From: Pelagadaptatus sp034112445
GTDB lineage: Bacteria; Pseudomonadota; Gammaproteobacteria; Pseudomonadales; Cellvibrionaceae
Assembly (NCBI GenBank): GCA_034112445.1
Contig: JAWUVI010000022.1
Coordinates: 248,001-312,000, forward strand
Direction of reading: 5' to 3'
Length of the DNA stretch: 64,000 nucleotides
Shown here: positions 23,123-31,919 of the stretch, piece by piece
Position numbering within the stretch: position 1 is the stretch's first letter
Layout of the letters: every line of letters begins with the position of its first letter
Position numbers and translations under genes: made by a program
The notes under the pieces: model-generated
What the model saw: the letters and a program-made list of their open reading frames with translations, nothing else
Told to the model about the DNA's origin: nothing
The model's database searches: none

Positions 23123-23662
23123 TTATTCCAGCGCTTTGCTGCTAGAACTCTTATTTTCCAAATCTAATAAAAATCCCTTAGTTGATAATCCCCCAGCAAA
23201 ACCCGTTAGCGAACCGTTTTTTCCTATGACTCTATGGCAGGGAACCACTATCGAAATAGGATTGGCGCCATTGGCGGTCCCAACCGCTCGAACCTTTTCT
23301 TTTCCGCCAATTCGGATCGCCTGCTCCTCGTAGCTGGCTGTGCTCCCATAAGGGATATCCAATAGCGTACGCCAAACCTGCTGTTGGAATTCGGTGCCAT
23401 TGAAGACAACATTTAAATCAAATTTATTCCGCTGCCCAGAAAAATATTCACCCAACTGTTGTTTAACTCTATCAACATAGTTGTTTTGAGTTACCAGCTT
23501 TAACTTTGAAAAAAGCTCATAGGTTTGCTTATTTGCCATGTCACTTTGCCAAAGAATGGCGTGTAGCTCTTCACCTTTGACCACTACTGTTAAAGCACCA
23601 ACTGGGCTGTCTATTACTGCATAAACACAATCGAGTGGTAATCTTTTTATTGCTCTAGCCAT
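23123..23662 (-). CDS. ogt: Methylated-DNA--protein-cysteine methyltransferase (Ogt)
   Basis: A 179-residue suicide DNA repair protein that removes O6-methyl groups from guanine. The active site is IVVPCHRVIG with acceptor Cys142, and the helix-turn-helix region reads IPYGSTASYEEQAIRIGG. The N-terminal domain (PVGALTVVVKGEELHAILW) is present, giving the full two-domain form, unlike the ATL at 1468-1791. The frame extends 41 codons upstream, but the ATG at 23662 fits. The gene follows ubiI by 22 bases on the same strand and may be transcribed with the ubi genes. Confidence 0.93.
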   Translation of the reverse strand: MARAIKRLPLDCVYAVIDSPVGALTVVVKGEELHAILWQSDMANKQTYELFSKLKLVTQNNYVDRVKQQLGEYFSGQRNKFDLNVVFNGTEFQQQVWRTLLDIPYGSTASYEEQAIRIGGKEKVRAVGTANGANPISIVVPCHRVIGKNGSLTGFAGGLSTKGFLLDLENKSSSSKALE

Positions 23663-23684
23663 GCTTGAACCTTTGCTTTGGACT

Positions 23685-24941
23685 TTATAGACCCATCGCC
23701 TGTTTAATAATGGCAGACTTAAGCAAGCTAATATTATTAAGCCTGCGCATCCCTTCATTACGCAACCATCGAACCGGTAGATCATTGCCTGCGAACAACG
23801 CTTTGAACCCTTCCATCACACTCATCATTCCCAAATTATCGCTTTTACGATTGCGCTGGTAACGCCGCAGGATAGATGGCTCGGTTAAGGGCAAGTCACG
23901 CTCACAAGCACGTTCTATTTCGGTAAATAAGGCCTGCACATCAAGAAAACCTAGGTTCACACCCTGCCCCGCCAATGGGTGAATCGTATGAGCCGCATCA
24001 CCAATTAAAACCACACCAGCTTGTATGTAATCAATGGCATGCCTTTGCCTAAGTGGAAAAGAATAACGCTTGGCAACCTCGGTAACTGGGCCCAGCTTAT
24101 ATTCAAACGCTTCGCCTAAACACGCCATGAACTCTGAATCAGTCAGCGTCATTAAGTGGTTGGCGTAATCGCTTTCAGCCGACCACACAATAGAACTGTA
24201 AAACTCTTCACGGTGTGCATTAGCGTCACGCTGGAGTGGCAAAAAAGCCAACGGACCAGTCGATAAAAATCGCTGCCATGCCGTGAATTGGTGGGGGTTT
24301 TGGGTTTTAACTGTAGTCACAATGGCGTTGTGACCATAGTCCCATTCACGGGTTTCTATACCCAATAGCTGCCTGATTTTAGAGTTAGCGCCATCGGCGG
24401 CAACCAGCAATTGACTGGTGATTAAACGGCCATCTTCCAAAGTAATATGGCAAGAACCATCACTGTTATTGTGCAACTCCGTCAACGCTGCAGGGTGCAA
24501 CAAGGTGATTTGTGGTAGCTCTTGTAAACGCTCCCACAACAATTGGGTTATAACGCTATTTTCAACAATGTGTCCTAAATAATTTTGCTGCACATCACGG
24601 CAATCAAATTGAATTTGACCCGTGCCGTCAGCATCCCAAACATCCATATTTGTGTAGGCACAAGCTCGCTTCATTACGACATCATTCCAAACACCAACAC
24701 TGTTGAGCAGCTGTTGTGATGCTTGGGTAAGTGCAACTACCCGCGGATCATATTCTTCTGCTGGGCTGGCTGGCGCATAGGCTTCTATTATCGCAACGCT
24801 TAAGTTTTTACAGTGATCACTGCCCGCTAATGCACAAGCCATAGTCGCACCAACCAAACCAGCGCCCACAATCACAACATCAAACGTTAAAGAGCTTGCT
24901 GTTTGAACTGGTTCTGACGTCGAGGCTTGAGGCTGACTCAT
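23685..24941 (-). CDS. ubiI: UbiH/UbiF/UbiI-family FAD hydroxylase (UbiI/VisC position)
   Basis: A 418-residue flavin monooxygenase of ubiquinone biosynthesis. It shows the N-terminal dinucleotide fold VVIVGAGLVGATMACAL (about 26-42), the middle LLVAADGANSKIRQLLGI (the DG fingerprint), and VVLIGDAAHTIHPLAGQGVNLGFLDV (about 295-320). Family members hydroxylate ring positions of the prenylated intermediate. It lies directly after ubiH, as ubiI does in E. coli, so C5-hydroxylation is the best guess. Assigning ring position by sequence alone is unsafe in this family. Confidence 0.87.
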   Translation of the reverse strand: MSQPQASTSEPVQTASSLTFDVVIVGAGLVGATMACALAGSDHCKNLSVAIIEAYAPASPAEEYDPRVVALTQASQQLLNSVGVWNDVVMKRACAYTNMDVWDADGTGQIQFDCRDVQQNYLGHIVENSVITQLLWERLQELPQITLLHPAALTELHNNSDGSCHITLEDGRLITSQLLVAADGANSKIRQLLGIETREWDYGHNAIVTTVKTQNPHQFTAWQRFLSTGPLAFLPLQRDANAHREEFYSSIVWSAESDYANHLMTLTDSEFMACLGEAFEYKLGPVTEVAKRYSFPLRQRHAIDYIQAGVVLIGDAAHTIHPLAGQGVNLGFLDVQALFTEIERACERDLPLTEPSILRRYQRNRKSDNLGMMSVMEGFKALFAGNDLPVRWLRNEGMRRLNNISLLKSAIIKQAMGL

Positions 24942-24967
24942 AATATAATCCGTAAAATTTAAAAGTA

Positions 24968-26266
24968 CTATTCGCTAATCGGGATGGATCTTTTACCGCT
25001 GCGCCCCATCGTTTGCGAGGCGAATAATTGCTTGGCTCCGGGCAATGTTTCTAAACCAAACAAACCAAAAGCTCGTAATGCCGCAGCCGGTAGTTGCGTT
25101 GTAGAAAACAGCCTTGTGAGCTTGTCGCTAAATTGAATCGTGGCAAGTTGATCATTTTTCTGCTGCTGTTCATAGCCCTGCAATACCGCCAAAGAGCCGA
25201 TTGCTTCGTTATGTTGCTGAGCCCTATTTAGCTCGGCAGCTAAAGCAGCACAATCCCTAATTGCCAAGTTAAAGCCTTGCCCTGCCACAGGATGTAAAAA
25301 ATGAGCCGCATTCCCCATCACCACAATGGAAGAACGAACTTGCTCTTTGGCTACCATTAATTGCAACGGGTAGCAGTCTCTTTTCCCAACGCGGGTAAAA
25401 TGTCCCAAGCGAAAACCAAACCGCAGCTGTAGCTCATCCAAAAACGCTTGATCAGACAAAGTCATGATGGCCTCAACCTGCTCTTCTGGCTGAGTCCAAA
25501 CCAACGCACTTTGGCATCCACCTTGGCCATCTAAAGGCAATAACGCCATAGGGCCGTAATCGGTAAAACGTTCATAGGCAATATTATTGTGCGACTGCTC
25601 TAAAGTAACATTGGCGATAACTGCCGACTGCCGGTAAGTTTCAATATCAACATCAATGCCTAAACTGGCGCGCAAGGATGATTCTGCGCCGTCGGCAATA
25701 ACCGCCAATTTTGATTGGATCTTTGAGGTTTCTGAGCCTGAATTAATCGTAAGTTGAACGCCTTGCGCTAATGGTTTTACTTGTTCAACTGAAGCTGGCG
25801 CAAGAATGGAAATCGAATCACATTGGCTAATATGGTGAAATAATGTGCGGCCTAAATGAGCATTGGCAACCACCTGCCCCACGGCGTCTAGCTGTAAATC
25901 ATCGGCATCAATAACACTGCCACCAAAATGGCCACGATCGGACACATGCACTTGCCGAATCGGCGTGGCGTATTGCGCCAAGGAATCCCAAATACCAATC
26001 TGTTTTAACAACTGCACACTGCCATAAGCCAGCGCCGTAGAACGGTCATCGTAGCTGGGCTGAAATGGTGGGGCGCCTTCGACAGGCAAGTTAAAGGCTT
26101 CAACCAACACGATGCGCCAATCATCTCTTAAGTGCGCCAACAAAGCCGCCAATGTGGCTCCCACCATACCTCCACCAACGATAACGATGTCAGCGTTAGT
26201 GACTACTGCAGGGGGCGTGGAGCTATCAGAATGAGCCGAGGTGGATTTGATGTTTGCCATAGTCAT
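24968..26266 (-). CDS. ubiH: 2-octaprenyl-6-methoxyphenol hydroxylase UbiH
   Basis: A 432-residue FAD monooxygenase paralogous to the downstream gene. The motifs are DIVIVGGGMVGATLAALL (about 27-44), LAVIADGAESSLRASLGI and VVMGNAAHFLHPVAGQGFNLAIRDCAAL. UbiH hydroxylates C1 of the ring in aerobic ubiquinone synthesis. Its ATG overlaps the pepP stop by one base (TAATG), and ubiI starts 26 bases downstream. The E. coli order ygfB-pepP-ubiH-ubiI is thus kept. Confidence 0.9.
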   Translation of the reverse strand: MTMANIKSTSAHSDSSTPPAVVTNADIVIVGGGMVGATLAALLAHLRDDWRIVLVEAFNLPVEGAPPFQPSYDDRSTALAYGSVQLLKQIGIWDSLAQYATPIRQVHVSDRGHFGGSVIDADDLQLDAVGQVVANAHLGRTLFHHISQCDSISILAPASVEQVKPLAQGVQLTINSGSETSKIQSKLAVIADGAESSLRASLGIDVDIETYRQSAVIANVTLEQSHNNIAYERFTDYGPMALLPLDGQGGCQSALVWTQPEEQVEAIMTLSDQAFLDELQLRFGFRLGHFTRVGKRDCYPLQLMVAKEQVRSSIVVMGNAAHFLHPVAGQGFNLAIRDCAALAAELNRAQQHNEAIGSLAVLQGYEQQQKNDQLATIQFSDKLTRLFSTTQLPAAALRAFGLFGLETLPGAKQLFASQTMGRSGKRSIPISE

Positions 26267-27582
26267 TAGCTTGCCGCCATAACCGCTTCAATTTCTGCCA
26301 CTGTTTTTGGTGCGGCGGCACTGAGGATTTCATGACCGTCTTTGGTCAGTACAATATCATCCTCAATACGAACACCGATACCCCGCCATTTTTTCTCAAC
26401 AGTTGTATTATCAGGCGATATATAAATACCCGGTTCCACCGTCATGCACATTCCTACTTCAAGAACTCGCCATTCGTTGCCCACTTTATAATCACCAACA
26501 TCGTGAACATCCATACCCAGCCAGTGACCGATTCGGTGCATATAAAATTCTTTGTAGCTTTCTTTTTCAATCAACTCATCGAGCTCACCTTTGAGCAAGC
26601 CTAATTGTAATAATCCAGAGGTAATAACTTTGACTGAAGCCTCGTGAGGCTCGTTCCAATGCCGGCCTGGTTCACAACATTCGAGTGCAGCCTCCTGAGA
26701 AGCTAAGACCAATTCATAGATTGCTTTCTGCTCTTTGGAAAACTTACCGCCCACCGGAAAAGTACGCGTAATATCAGCGGCGTATTGCTGTAATTCACAA
26801 CCGGCATCAATTAACACTAAGTCGCCTTTTTTAAGCTTTTCGGCGTTTTCAACATAGTGCAGCACGCAACCATTATCTCCTCCGCCAACAATCGTACTGT
26901 AGGCGGGGAAGCGTGCTCCATTCATGGCAAACTCATGCAATATTTCAGCTTCTAATTGGTACTCAAACATTCCTGGCTGACACACTTGCATGGCACGTTT
27001 ATGAGCAGCGGACGAAATTTTTCCAGCTTCGCGCATGATTTTTACCTCTGCCGCACTCTTAAACAAACGCAAATCATGCAGGAAGTGATCAAGATCGAGA
27101 AATTCACCTGGAGGAGTCGCACCAGATCGAACTTTAGCGCGAATCGTATTAACCCAGCTCATCACTTGGTGATCAAACTCAGAATCTCGGCCAAGCGAAT
27201 AATAAACTCGCTCACGCCCTTCAATTAGACCGGGTAAAATGTCATCGATATCGTCTACAGGGAAGGCATCATCAGCACCAAAATCAGCACACGCACCTTC
27301 AGGCCCAGAGCGATAGCCATCCCAAATTTCACGTTCACGATCTTTCTCACGACAAAAAATGACGAACTCACCGTGCTCCCGACCAGGCAACAAGACCGCC
27401 ACAGCATCAGGCTCGGCAAAGCCCGTTAAGTAGAAAAAATCACTGTCTTGGCGAAACGAATAATCCGTATCTCGACTGCGCGACTTCTCTTGCGCTGCGG
27501 GTAAGATAGCAATACTGTTGGGTTCCATTAAATCCATTAGGGATTTACGGCGGCGCTCTAATTCTTTTTTACTGATTTTCAT
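26266..27582 (-). CDS. pepP: Xaa-Pro aminopeptidase II (aminopeptidase P)
   Basis: A 438-residue M24 metallopeptidase that removes N-terminal residues next to proline. The N-terminal domain (about 1-170) is the family's creatinase-N fold. The dinuclear metal ligands are visible in VLIDAGCELQQYAADITRTFP, HRIGHWLGMDVHDVGD, TVEPGIYI and VRIEDDIVLT. It has a good start (MKISKKELERRRKSLMDLM) shortly after ygfB and is translationally coupled to ubiH. Confidence 0.95.
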   Translation of the reverse strand: MKISKKELERRRKSLMDLMEPNSIAILPAAQEKSRSRDTDYSFRQDSDFFYLTGFAEPDAVAVLLPGREHGEFVIFCREKDREREIWDGYRSGPEGACADFGADDAFPVDDIDDILPGLIEGRERVYYSLGRDSEFDHQVMSWVNTIRAKVRSGATPPGEFLDLDHFLHDLRLFKSAAEVKIMREAGKISSAAHKRAMQVCQPGMFEYQLEAEILHEFAMNGARFPAYSTIVGGGDNGCVLHYVENAEKLKKGDLVLIDAGCELQQYAADITRTFPVGGKFSKEQKAIYELVLASQEAALECCEPGRHWNEPHEASVKVITSGLLQLGLLKGELDELIEKESYKEFYMHRIGHWLGMDVHDVGDYKVGNEWRVLEVGMCMTVEPGIYISPDNTTVEKKWRGIGVRIEDDIVLTKDGHEILSAAAPKTVAEIEAVMAAS

Positions 27583-27606
27583 AGTGAAATTCTGTTTTAT
27601 AAATCG

Positions 27607-28203
27607 TTAGTGCAAGATAGGTTTATCAATGGAGGCCGGCTTGGAGCCACCAAATTCTGCAAACAGGGTTAAGGTCACTACTCGGACATACTCTGTAATT
27701 TCAAATAGGTTGGTTTCTGCCTCAGCAGATTCTGCTTCCGCTTCAATCCCTACAATTGCCGCTATATCTCTTAGGCCATCAGCGGCTTCGTCTGAGAAAG
27801 TCGCTTCCCCAGCTATACCTGAACTGCCAAATCCCGTCAAAAAACCGTGGCACCACTCACCAATAGAGCGCGATCGTGCATCTAATTTTTCTTCATCATC
27901 AGGCATCAATAATTGAAAACTATACGAATCATCTTCTAACTGCGCGAGCACGACCGAATACAAACGAGCCAATTGCACTTGAACCTTGCCTTCAGGATCG
28001 CCAACCACGCCTTCTGTTTCAGAGGTGATGATATCTAAAAATTCTAGAGCCTCTAGCAACCATTCATCATTATTTAAACGCTGACCACCCGCTAACTTTC
28101 CACAAAGCATGCCATGTAATTCTGACGGACTATTTAATGCTCCTACGGGGACTAACAAACGATCTAATTCCGCAAAGGAAATTAAGGGTTCTGGCTGACT
28201 CAT
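27607..28203 (-). CDS. ygfB: YgfB/UPF0149 family protein
   Basis: A 198-residue acidic helical protein of the UPF0149 family. The signature includes SPSELHGMLCGKLAGG (about 28-43), LLMPDDEEKLDARSRSIGEWCHGFLTGFG and a C-terminal EYVRVVTLTLFAEFG. The ATG at 28203 (MSQPEPLISF) matches the family; the frame runs 13 codons further to a GTG. In P. aeruginosa YgfB has been linked to ampDh3 and AlpA-dependent expression. The gene heads the pepP-ubiH-ubiI string and is divergent from the zapA unit, with 253 bases between. Confidence 0.92.
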   Translation of the reverse strand: MSQPEPLISFAELDRLLVPVGALNSPSELHGMLCGKLAGGQRLNNDEWLLEALEFLDIITSETEGVVGDPEGKVQVQLARLYSVVLAQLEDDSYSFQLLMPDDEEKLDARSRSIGEWCHGFLTGFGSSGIAGEATFSDEAADGLRDIAAIVGIEAEAESAEAETNLFEITEYVRVVTLTLFAEFGGSKPASIDKPILH

Positions 28204-28456
28204 AAAACAAATTCCAAAAATATTTGCCCAGCATCCTACCACGATTCAAAAGTCAGTAAACTTCATGCTTTTAGTCCATGTGTCATATTTGAAAAATCTT
28301 CTATAATTACGGAGCATTAGGTCACATAAGCTAGAATTTACTTCAAGATTAATTGACCGCTTTATGGCGACACAATATAGTGGCGTCTCTCACTGAAAAA
28401 CAAACGCTGATACAATCGATGGTATGGGCGTTAACACGACACTTGGCAAATCCGTT

Positions 28457-28663
28457 ATGACCGATCTACTAGACAATCTAGACACTAAGTTGGATAAACT
28501 ACTGGGGCTTTGTCAAAAGCTACAGCAAGAAAACCAAAGCTTTAAAAAGCGCGAAAGTGATTGGAACAGAGAACGCTCACGCCTAATAGAAAAAAATGAA
28601 CTTGCCCGCACTCGCGTCGAAGCTATGATCACTCGTTTAAAAAATTTGGAAACAGACGCCTGA
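28457..28663 (+). CDS. Small coiled-coil protein (TIGR02449/ZapB-like)
   Basis: A 68-residue, almost wholly coiled-coil protein (DNLDTKLDKLLGLCQKLQQEN through MITRLKNLE). A gene of this type regularly precedes zapA in Pseudomonas-like genomes, and its size and pattern resemble the TIGR02449 family. It is 17 bases upstream of zapA, so co-transcription is nearly certain. A division-related role, by analogy with ZapB, is an inference. An in-frame ATG 11 codons upstream exists but matches family starts less well. Confidence 0.8.
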   Translation: MTDLLDNLDTKLDKLLGLCQKLQQENQSFKKRESDWNRERSRLIEKNELARTRVEAMITRLKNLETDA

Positions 28664-28680
28664 GTAAGGCCGGATAAATC

Positions 28681-28974
28681 ATGAGTAACGATACCGTTTT
28701 CGTAAAAATTCTCGGCAAAGATTACCAAGTGGCTTGCCCTCTTGATGAACGTGAAGCTTTACGCAGCGCCGCACAATCATTAGACGAGCGCATGAATGAA
28801 ATTCGCAGTAGTGGTTCAGTTATTGGCTTAGAGCGCATAGCCGTGATGGCCGCTTTAAACTTAAGTTATGAGGTTCAAAAAGCCGAAGAACAATCTGCTC
28901 AAACCCGCAGCAACGACAACCAAATTGAAGCGATAGAGGCTAAGATTTCAGCCGCAATTAACGACTTGGGTTAA
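28681..28974 (+). CDS. zapA: Cell division protein ZapA
   Basis: A 97-residue FtsZ-ring stabiliser. The N-terminal beta-hairpin domain has VFVKILGKDYQVACPLDEREALRSAAQSLDERMNEIR, followed by the dimerising helix with LERIAVMAALNLSYEVQ, both family hallmarks. It directly precedes the 6S RNA gene and fau, the classic zapA-ssrS-fau order. Confidence 0.95.
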   Translation: MSNDTVFVKILGKDYQVACPLDEREALRSAAQSLDERMNEIRSSGSVIGLERIAVMAALNLSYEVQKAEEQSAQTRSNDNQIEAIEAKISAAINDLG

Positions 28975-29027
28975 TTTTATTCTTTAACCCCTCCCCTTTT
29001 TATACCACTTACCGCTATACTTCACAC

Positions 29028-29203
29028 AACCCTGAGGTGCTGGCCAGCTGGCGAGTCCTCGAGCCGATAATGTATAACCCGGAAGTTTCTTGCCAGTATC
29101 AGTGTGCATGTCCGCCTGACGGAAAGCCTGAGATATTGCAGCGGCTTCCACCTTGAACCTTCCGGTTCAAGGCCAAGTCGGCAGCCGCACCCTGGGGCTC
29201 TTT
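29028..29203 (+). ncRNA. ssrS: 6S RNA
   Basis: The interval between zapA and fau carries the 6S RNA. Recognisable conserved blocks are the 5' AGTCCTCGAGCCGATA, the central bubble region with GTGTGCATGTCCGCCTGACGG followed by AAGCCTGAGA, and the 3' hairpin CCTTGAACCTTCCGGTTCAAGG. The ends (CCCTGAGGTGC near 29030 and GCACCCTGGGG near 29188) can pair to close the rod. A -10 box TATACT lies at 29016-29021. 6S RNA mimics an open promoter and holds sigma-70 polymerase in stationary phase. Ends are approximate. Confidence 0.93.
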
Positions 29204-29225
29204 CCATTTAACATGATCAATTGTT

Positions 29226-29825
29226 ATGGTCGCATCCAACCTCTCTCATCGATCTGAACTTCGAATTCAGCTACGCCACAAGCGCCGCTCACTGTCACGA
29301 CAGCAACAACAAGTAGCCGCCACCAACATCTTTCGACAGATCAAACACCAATTAGTATTTTTACGCAGCAAACACATAGCTTTTTATTTGCCCAATGATG
29401 GTGAAATAAGCCCTACTCAGCTTATTACCTACGCCCAAAAGTTAGGTAAGTGTTGTTATTTACCGGTGATATCACCTCACACCAAAACAACACTGTGGTT
29501 TAGCCGCTATACGCCATCAACCCGTCTGTACAATAACCGCTTTGGCATACCCGAACCCAGTCATCGCTCAGCCGGAAGAATTTCTGCCAAACACTTAGAT
29601 TTAGTTTTTATGCCTTTGGTTGGATTTGACTCTAGAGGTGGTCGCATCGGTATGGGTGGTGGATTCTACGACCGTACTTTTGCTTTTCGCAGCAGCAACC
29701 AGATTAGCAAACCAAGATTAATTGGGCTGGCGCATAACTGCCAAGAGGTTGATAGATTACCTCTGGCCAGCTGGGACATTCCTCTAGACGATATAGTCAC
29801 CGACACACAATGTATTGCCCTCTAA
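29226..29825 (+). CDS. fau: 5-formyltetrahydrofolate cyclo-ligase
   Basis: A 199-residue enzyme that converts 5-formyl-THF to 5,10-methenyl-THF with ATP. It shows the early basic region LRIQLRHKRRSL, IAFYLPNDGEI, RFGIPEP and the diagnostic GGRIGMGGGFYDRTFA. It follows the 6S RNA gene by about 20 bases, as in E. coli (ygfA), where the RNA is processed out of a longer transcript. The start at 29226 is slightly longer than in some relatives. Confidence 0.94.
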   Translation: MVASNLSHRSELRIQLRHKRRSLSRQQQQVAATNIFRQIKHQLVFLRSKHIAFYLPNDGEISPTQLITYAQKLGKCCYLPVISPHTKTTLWFSRYTPSTRLYNNRFGIPEPSHRSAGRISAKHLDLVFMPLVGFDSRGGRIGMGGGFYDRTFAFRSSNQISKPRLIGLAHNCQEVDRLPLASWDIPLDDIVTDTQCIAL

Positions 29826-29831
29826 CTATCC

Positions 29832-29862
29832 ACCAAGGCCATACCAAGGCCATACCAAGGCT
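29832..29862 (+). repeat. Short tandem repeat after fau
   Basis: The 11-base unit ACCAAGGCCAT occurs twice and is followed by a partial third copy (ACCAAGGCT). It starts 7 bases after the fau stop. It is probably slippage; no function seen. Confidence 0.85.
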
Positions 29863-29992
29863 AACTTACAAAATCATATAAATTAACTTATAGCGAACAT
29901 CCACCTTTTACTTTATCTCTAAGGTGGCACATGCTGTGTTGCAGTCCTTGCATAACCTACTCATAACAATAATAAATCAAGAGGCACTTTTT

Positions 29993-31255
29993 ATGGCCCA
30001 AGCAGACAAGCCCACCAAGAGTTATCGCCGCTACGTTCTATTTTTATTAACCATCGTCTATGCGCTTAACTTTATTGACCGACAAATATTGGTGGTACTG
30101 TCTGAATCAATCAAAGTGGATATGGATTTATCTGATTCTCAATTAGGTCTTTTAACCGGGTTTGCGTTTGCCATATTTTACGTCAGTGTTGGAATTCCTA
30201 TCGCTCGACTCGCAGACAAAGGTAATCGCAAAAACATTGTGGCAGGCGCTATAACTGTTTGGAGTGGTATGACCGCTCTTTCTGGCTTTACCCAAAACTT
30301 CTGGCAGTTATTACTAGCGCGTATAGGCGTTGGTGTTGGTGAAGCGGGTGGCAGCCCTCCATCCCACTCTATTTTATCAGACTATTATCCAGCCAAAGAA
30401 CGCGGTCGTGCCATGTCCATATATTCTATGGGCGTGTATATCGGAATTTTAATTGGCTTTGGGGTAGGCGGTTGGATCAATCAACATTATGGATGGCGCG
30501 TAGCGTTCTTTGCCGTGGGCATTCCTGGATTGCTCATTGCGGCGCTGGTTCGTTATACCATTCGCGAACCCATACGAGGGCTAGCTGACGGCAATACTCA
30601 ATCTGAACAGACCACTTTCAAACAAACATTAAACAGTTTATGGCAGCTACACTCATTTCGATATTTTTCAGTAGCCGCTGGACTGACTGCCTTTTGCAAT
30701 TACGGAATCGGGAATTTTTTACCTTCATTCCTAATAAGATCCCATGGCTTTAGCCCTGCTGAAGTGGGCACCAGCCTAATGCTGGTTACTGGCATAGGCG
30801 GAGCAATTGGGACCTACATTGGGGGTTATCTTGCTGACAAATTTGGTCACAGCGATATGCGTTGGTATTTATGGGTTCCTGCAATACCCTCTTTATTTGT
30901 GCCGCCACTGATCATCGCATCTATGTTTTCTGTCGATAGCACCATGATGCTGACCTATCTATTTATGTCTACAGTGTTTGGCGCTCTATATCTTGGGCCG
31001 ACTATTGCCCTGACTCACACCCTAGTTAGCCCTGCAATGCGCGCCATGGCTTCAGCTATCTTATTTTTCATCCTTAACCTTATAGGCCTAGGGCTTGGCC
31101 CATTAACTACGGGGATTATCAGTGATTCTTTAGCCTCCACTTACGGTGCTGACTCCTTACGCTACGCCATCTCCATCGTATCGCTGGTTGGCCTGCTAGC
31201 CATGGTTTGCTTTTACATAGCCGCCACTAAACTACCTGGGGATTTAGAGAAGTAA
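29993..31255 (+). CDS. MFS transporter, spinster-like subgroup
   Basis: A 420-residue major facilitator with about 12 hydrophobic segments. The N-terminal block NFIDRQILVVLSESIKVDMDLSDSQLGLLTGFAFAIFY and the MFS loop GIPIARLADKGNRKNI are typical of a bacterial group related to spinster/sugar-phosphate transporters, followed by RIGVGVGEAGGSPPSHSILSDYYP. The substrate is unknown; no enzymes of an obvious pathway lie next to it. The ATG at 29993 (AAGAGGCAC upstream) is preferred over a GTG-type extension of 23 codons. Confidence 0.85.
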   Translation: MAQADKPTKSYRRYVLFLLTIVYALNFIDRQILVVLSESIKVDMDLSDSQLGLLTGFAFAIFYVSVGIPIARLADKGNRKNIVAGAITVWSGMTALSGFTQNFWQLLLARIGVGVGEAGGSPPSHSILSDYYPAKERGRAMSIYSMGVYIGILIGFGVGGWINQHYGWRVAFFAVGIPGLLIAALVRYTIREPIRGLADGNTQSEQTTFKQTLNSLWQLHSFRYFSVAAGLTAFCNYGIGNFLPSFLIRSHGFSPAEVGTSLMLVTGIGGAIGTYIGGYLADKFGHSDMRWYLWVPAIPSLFVPPLIIASMFSVDSTMMLTYLFMSTVFGALYLGPTIALTHTLVSPAMRAMASAILFFILNLIGLGLGPLTTGIISDSLASTYGADSLRYAISIVSLVGLLAMVCFYIAATKLPGDLEK

Positions 31256-31334
31256 AATATCAAAAGTAGCGAGATCTACTTAGCTCATGATATTCAGCAT
31301 TGCACTACTAGACAACAACACTGATTATTATATA

Positions 31335-31350
31335 CTGTATAAATAAACAG
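31335..31350 (+). promoter_or_regulatory. LexA (SOS) box
   Basis: CTGT-ATAAATAA-ACAG is a full match to the gammaproteobacterial LexA consensus CTGT-N8-ACAG. It overlaps a -10-like TATACT (31331-31336) and lies 18 bases before the start of the UmuD-like gene, where bound LexA would block transcription. Confidence 0.92.
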
Positions 31351-31368
31351 TTAATTTGTGAGTGTACT

Positions 31369-31854
31369 ATGAGCAATCTATCCAGCAATACTAATTACGC
31401 CAAAGACTCAGACGTTAGCCACTTAGTGTCTGGTCTTATGCGACCGATACTCGACACCCAAATCACTATGCCATTGATACTTCATGGTGAAGATATGGCC
31501 ATGAGCAATAACACCAGTGATAACTCTGATGACGATTCGCAACAATTCGATTTTCAGCAGCACTTTATTCAGCATGAAGAAGCTACCTTGTGCACTTTTG
31601 CCAGAGACGACAGCTTGCAGAATAGAGGGGTTTGTTCAGGAGATTTATTGATCGTTAATCGAAAATTACGCCCTCAACACAATGATATTGTGCTGGCGGC
31701 ACTTTACGGTGATTTAACCTGTAAAATTCTCGACCTAACCAATAACACCATTCACTCTGGCTCAGACGATGAAACCCCTACTCCTATTGCCGATCTAGAC
31801 GAGCTGCATATCATTGGCGTGGTCACGCACTCATCAACAAAACACAGAGGTTAA
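31369..31854 (+). CDS. UmuD-like S24 peptidase-fold protein, SOS-controlled, without an adjacent umuC
   Basis: A 161-residue protein whose C-terminal 100 residues align with UmuD: FDFQQHFIQHEEATLCTFARDDS resembles the UmuD stretch before its catalytic serine. GVCSGDLLIVNRKLRPQHNDIVLAALYGDLTCKIL follows. The dyad would be Ser82 and Lys119, spaced 37 residues as in UmuD (60/97). Differences are marked: GDSM has become DDSL, the cleavage-site region has His-Gly (39-40) where UmuD has Cys-Gly, and the N-terminal arm is longer (about 40 residues before that site, plus an acidic linker). No umuC follows. Cleavage and a role in mutagenesis are therefore uncertain. Confidence 0.85.
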   Translation: MSNLSSNTNYAKDSDVSHLVSGLMRPILDTQITMPLILHGEDMAMSNNTSDNSDDDSQQFDFQQHFIQHEEATLCTFARDDSLQNRGVCSGDLLIVNRKLRPQHNDIVLAALYGDLTCKILDLTNNTIHSGSDDETPTPIADLDELHIIGVVTHSSTKHRG

Positions 31855-31864
31855 TAAGCACCAG

Positions 31865-31896
31865 CAATCTATATCAAAATATTTTGATATAGATTG
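31865..31896. promoter_or_regulatory. Perfect 32-bp palindrome upstream of the ArsR-methyltransferase gene
   Basis: Two 16-base arms with no spacer (half-site CAATCTATATCAAAAT). It ends 23 bases before the regulator's ATG and starts 10 bases after the upstream stop. This suits an ArsR-dimer operator for autoregulation and control of the following SAM-cycle genes. Without a T-run it is a poor terminator, though a minor role in ending the upstream transcript is possible. Confidence 0.8.
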
Positions 31897-31919
31897 GGTC
31901 TGCTGCTAGACTCCATTGC

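Noticed and set aside
22827..23333. Plus-strand open frame of 168 codons across the binding-protein start and ogt
   Set aside because: It runs antisense to two good genes and through their intergenic gap; composition is not protein-like and no start signal is present.
29028..29203. Protein-coding reading of the zapA-fau gap (minus-strand frame 29022-29207)
   Set aside because: The interval matches 6S RNA in sequence blocks, pairing ends, promoter and position.
31865..31896. Palindrome as a rho-independent terminator of the UmuD-like gene
   Set aside because: The stem is AT-rich, has no loop and no T-run; its place before a helix-turn-helix regulator favours an operator.
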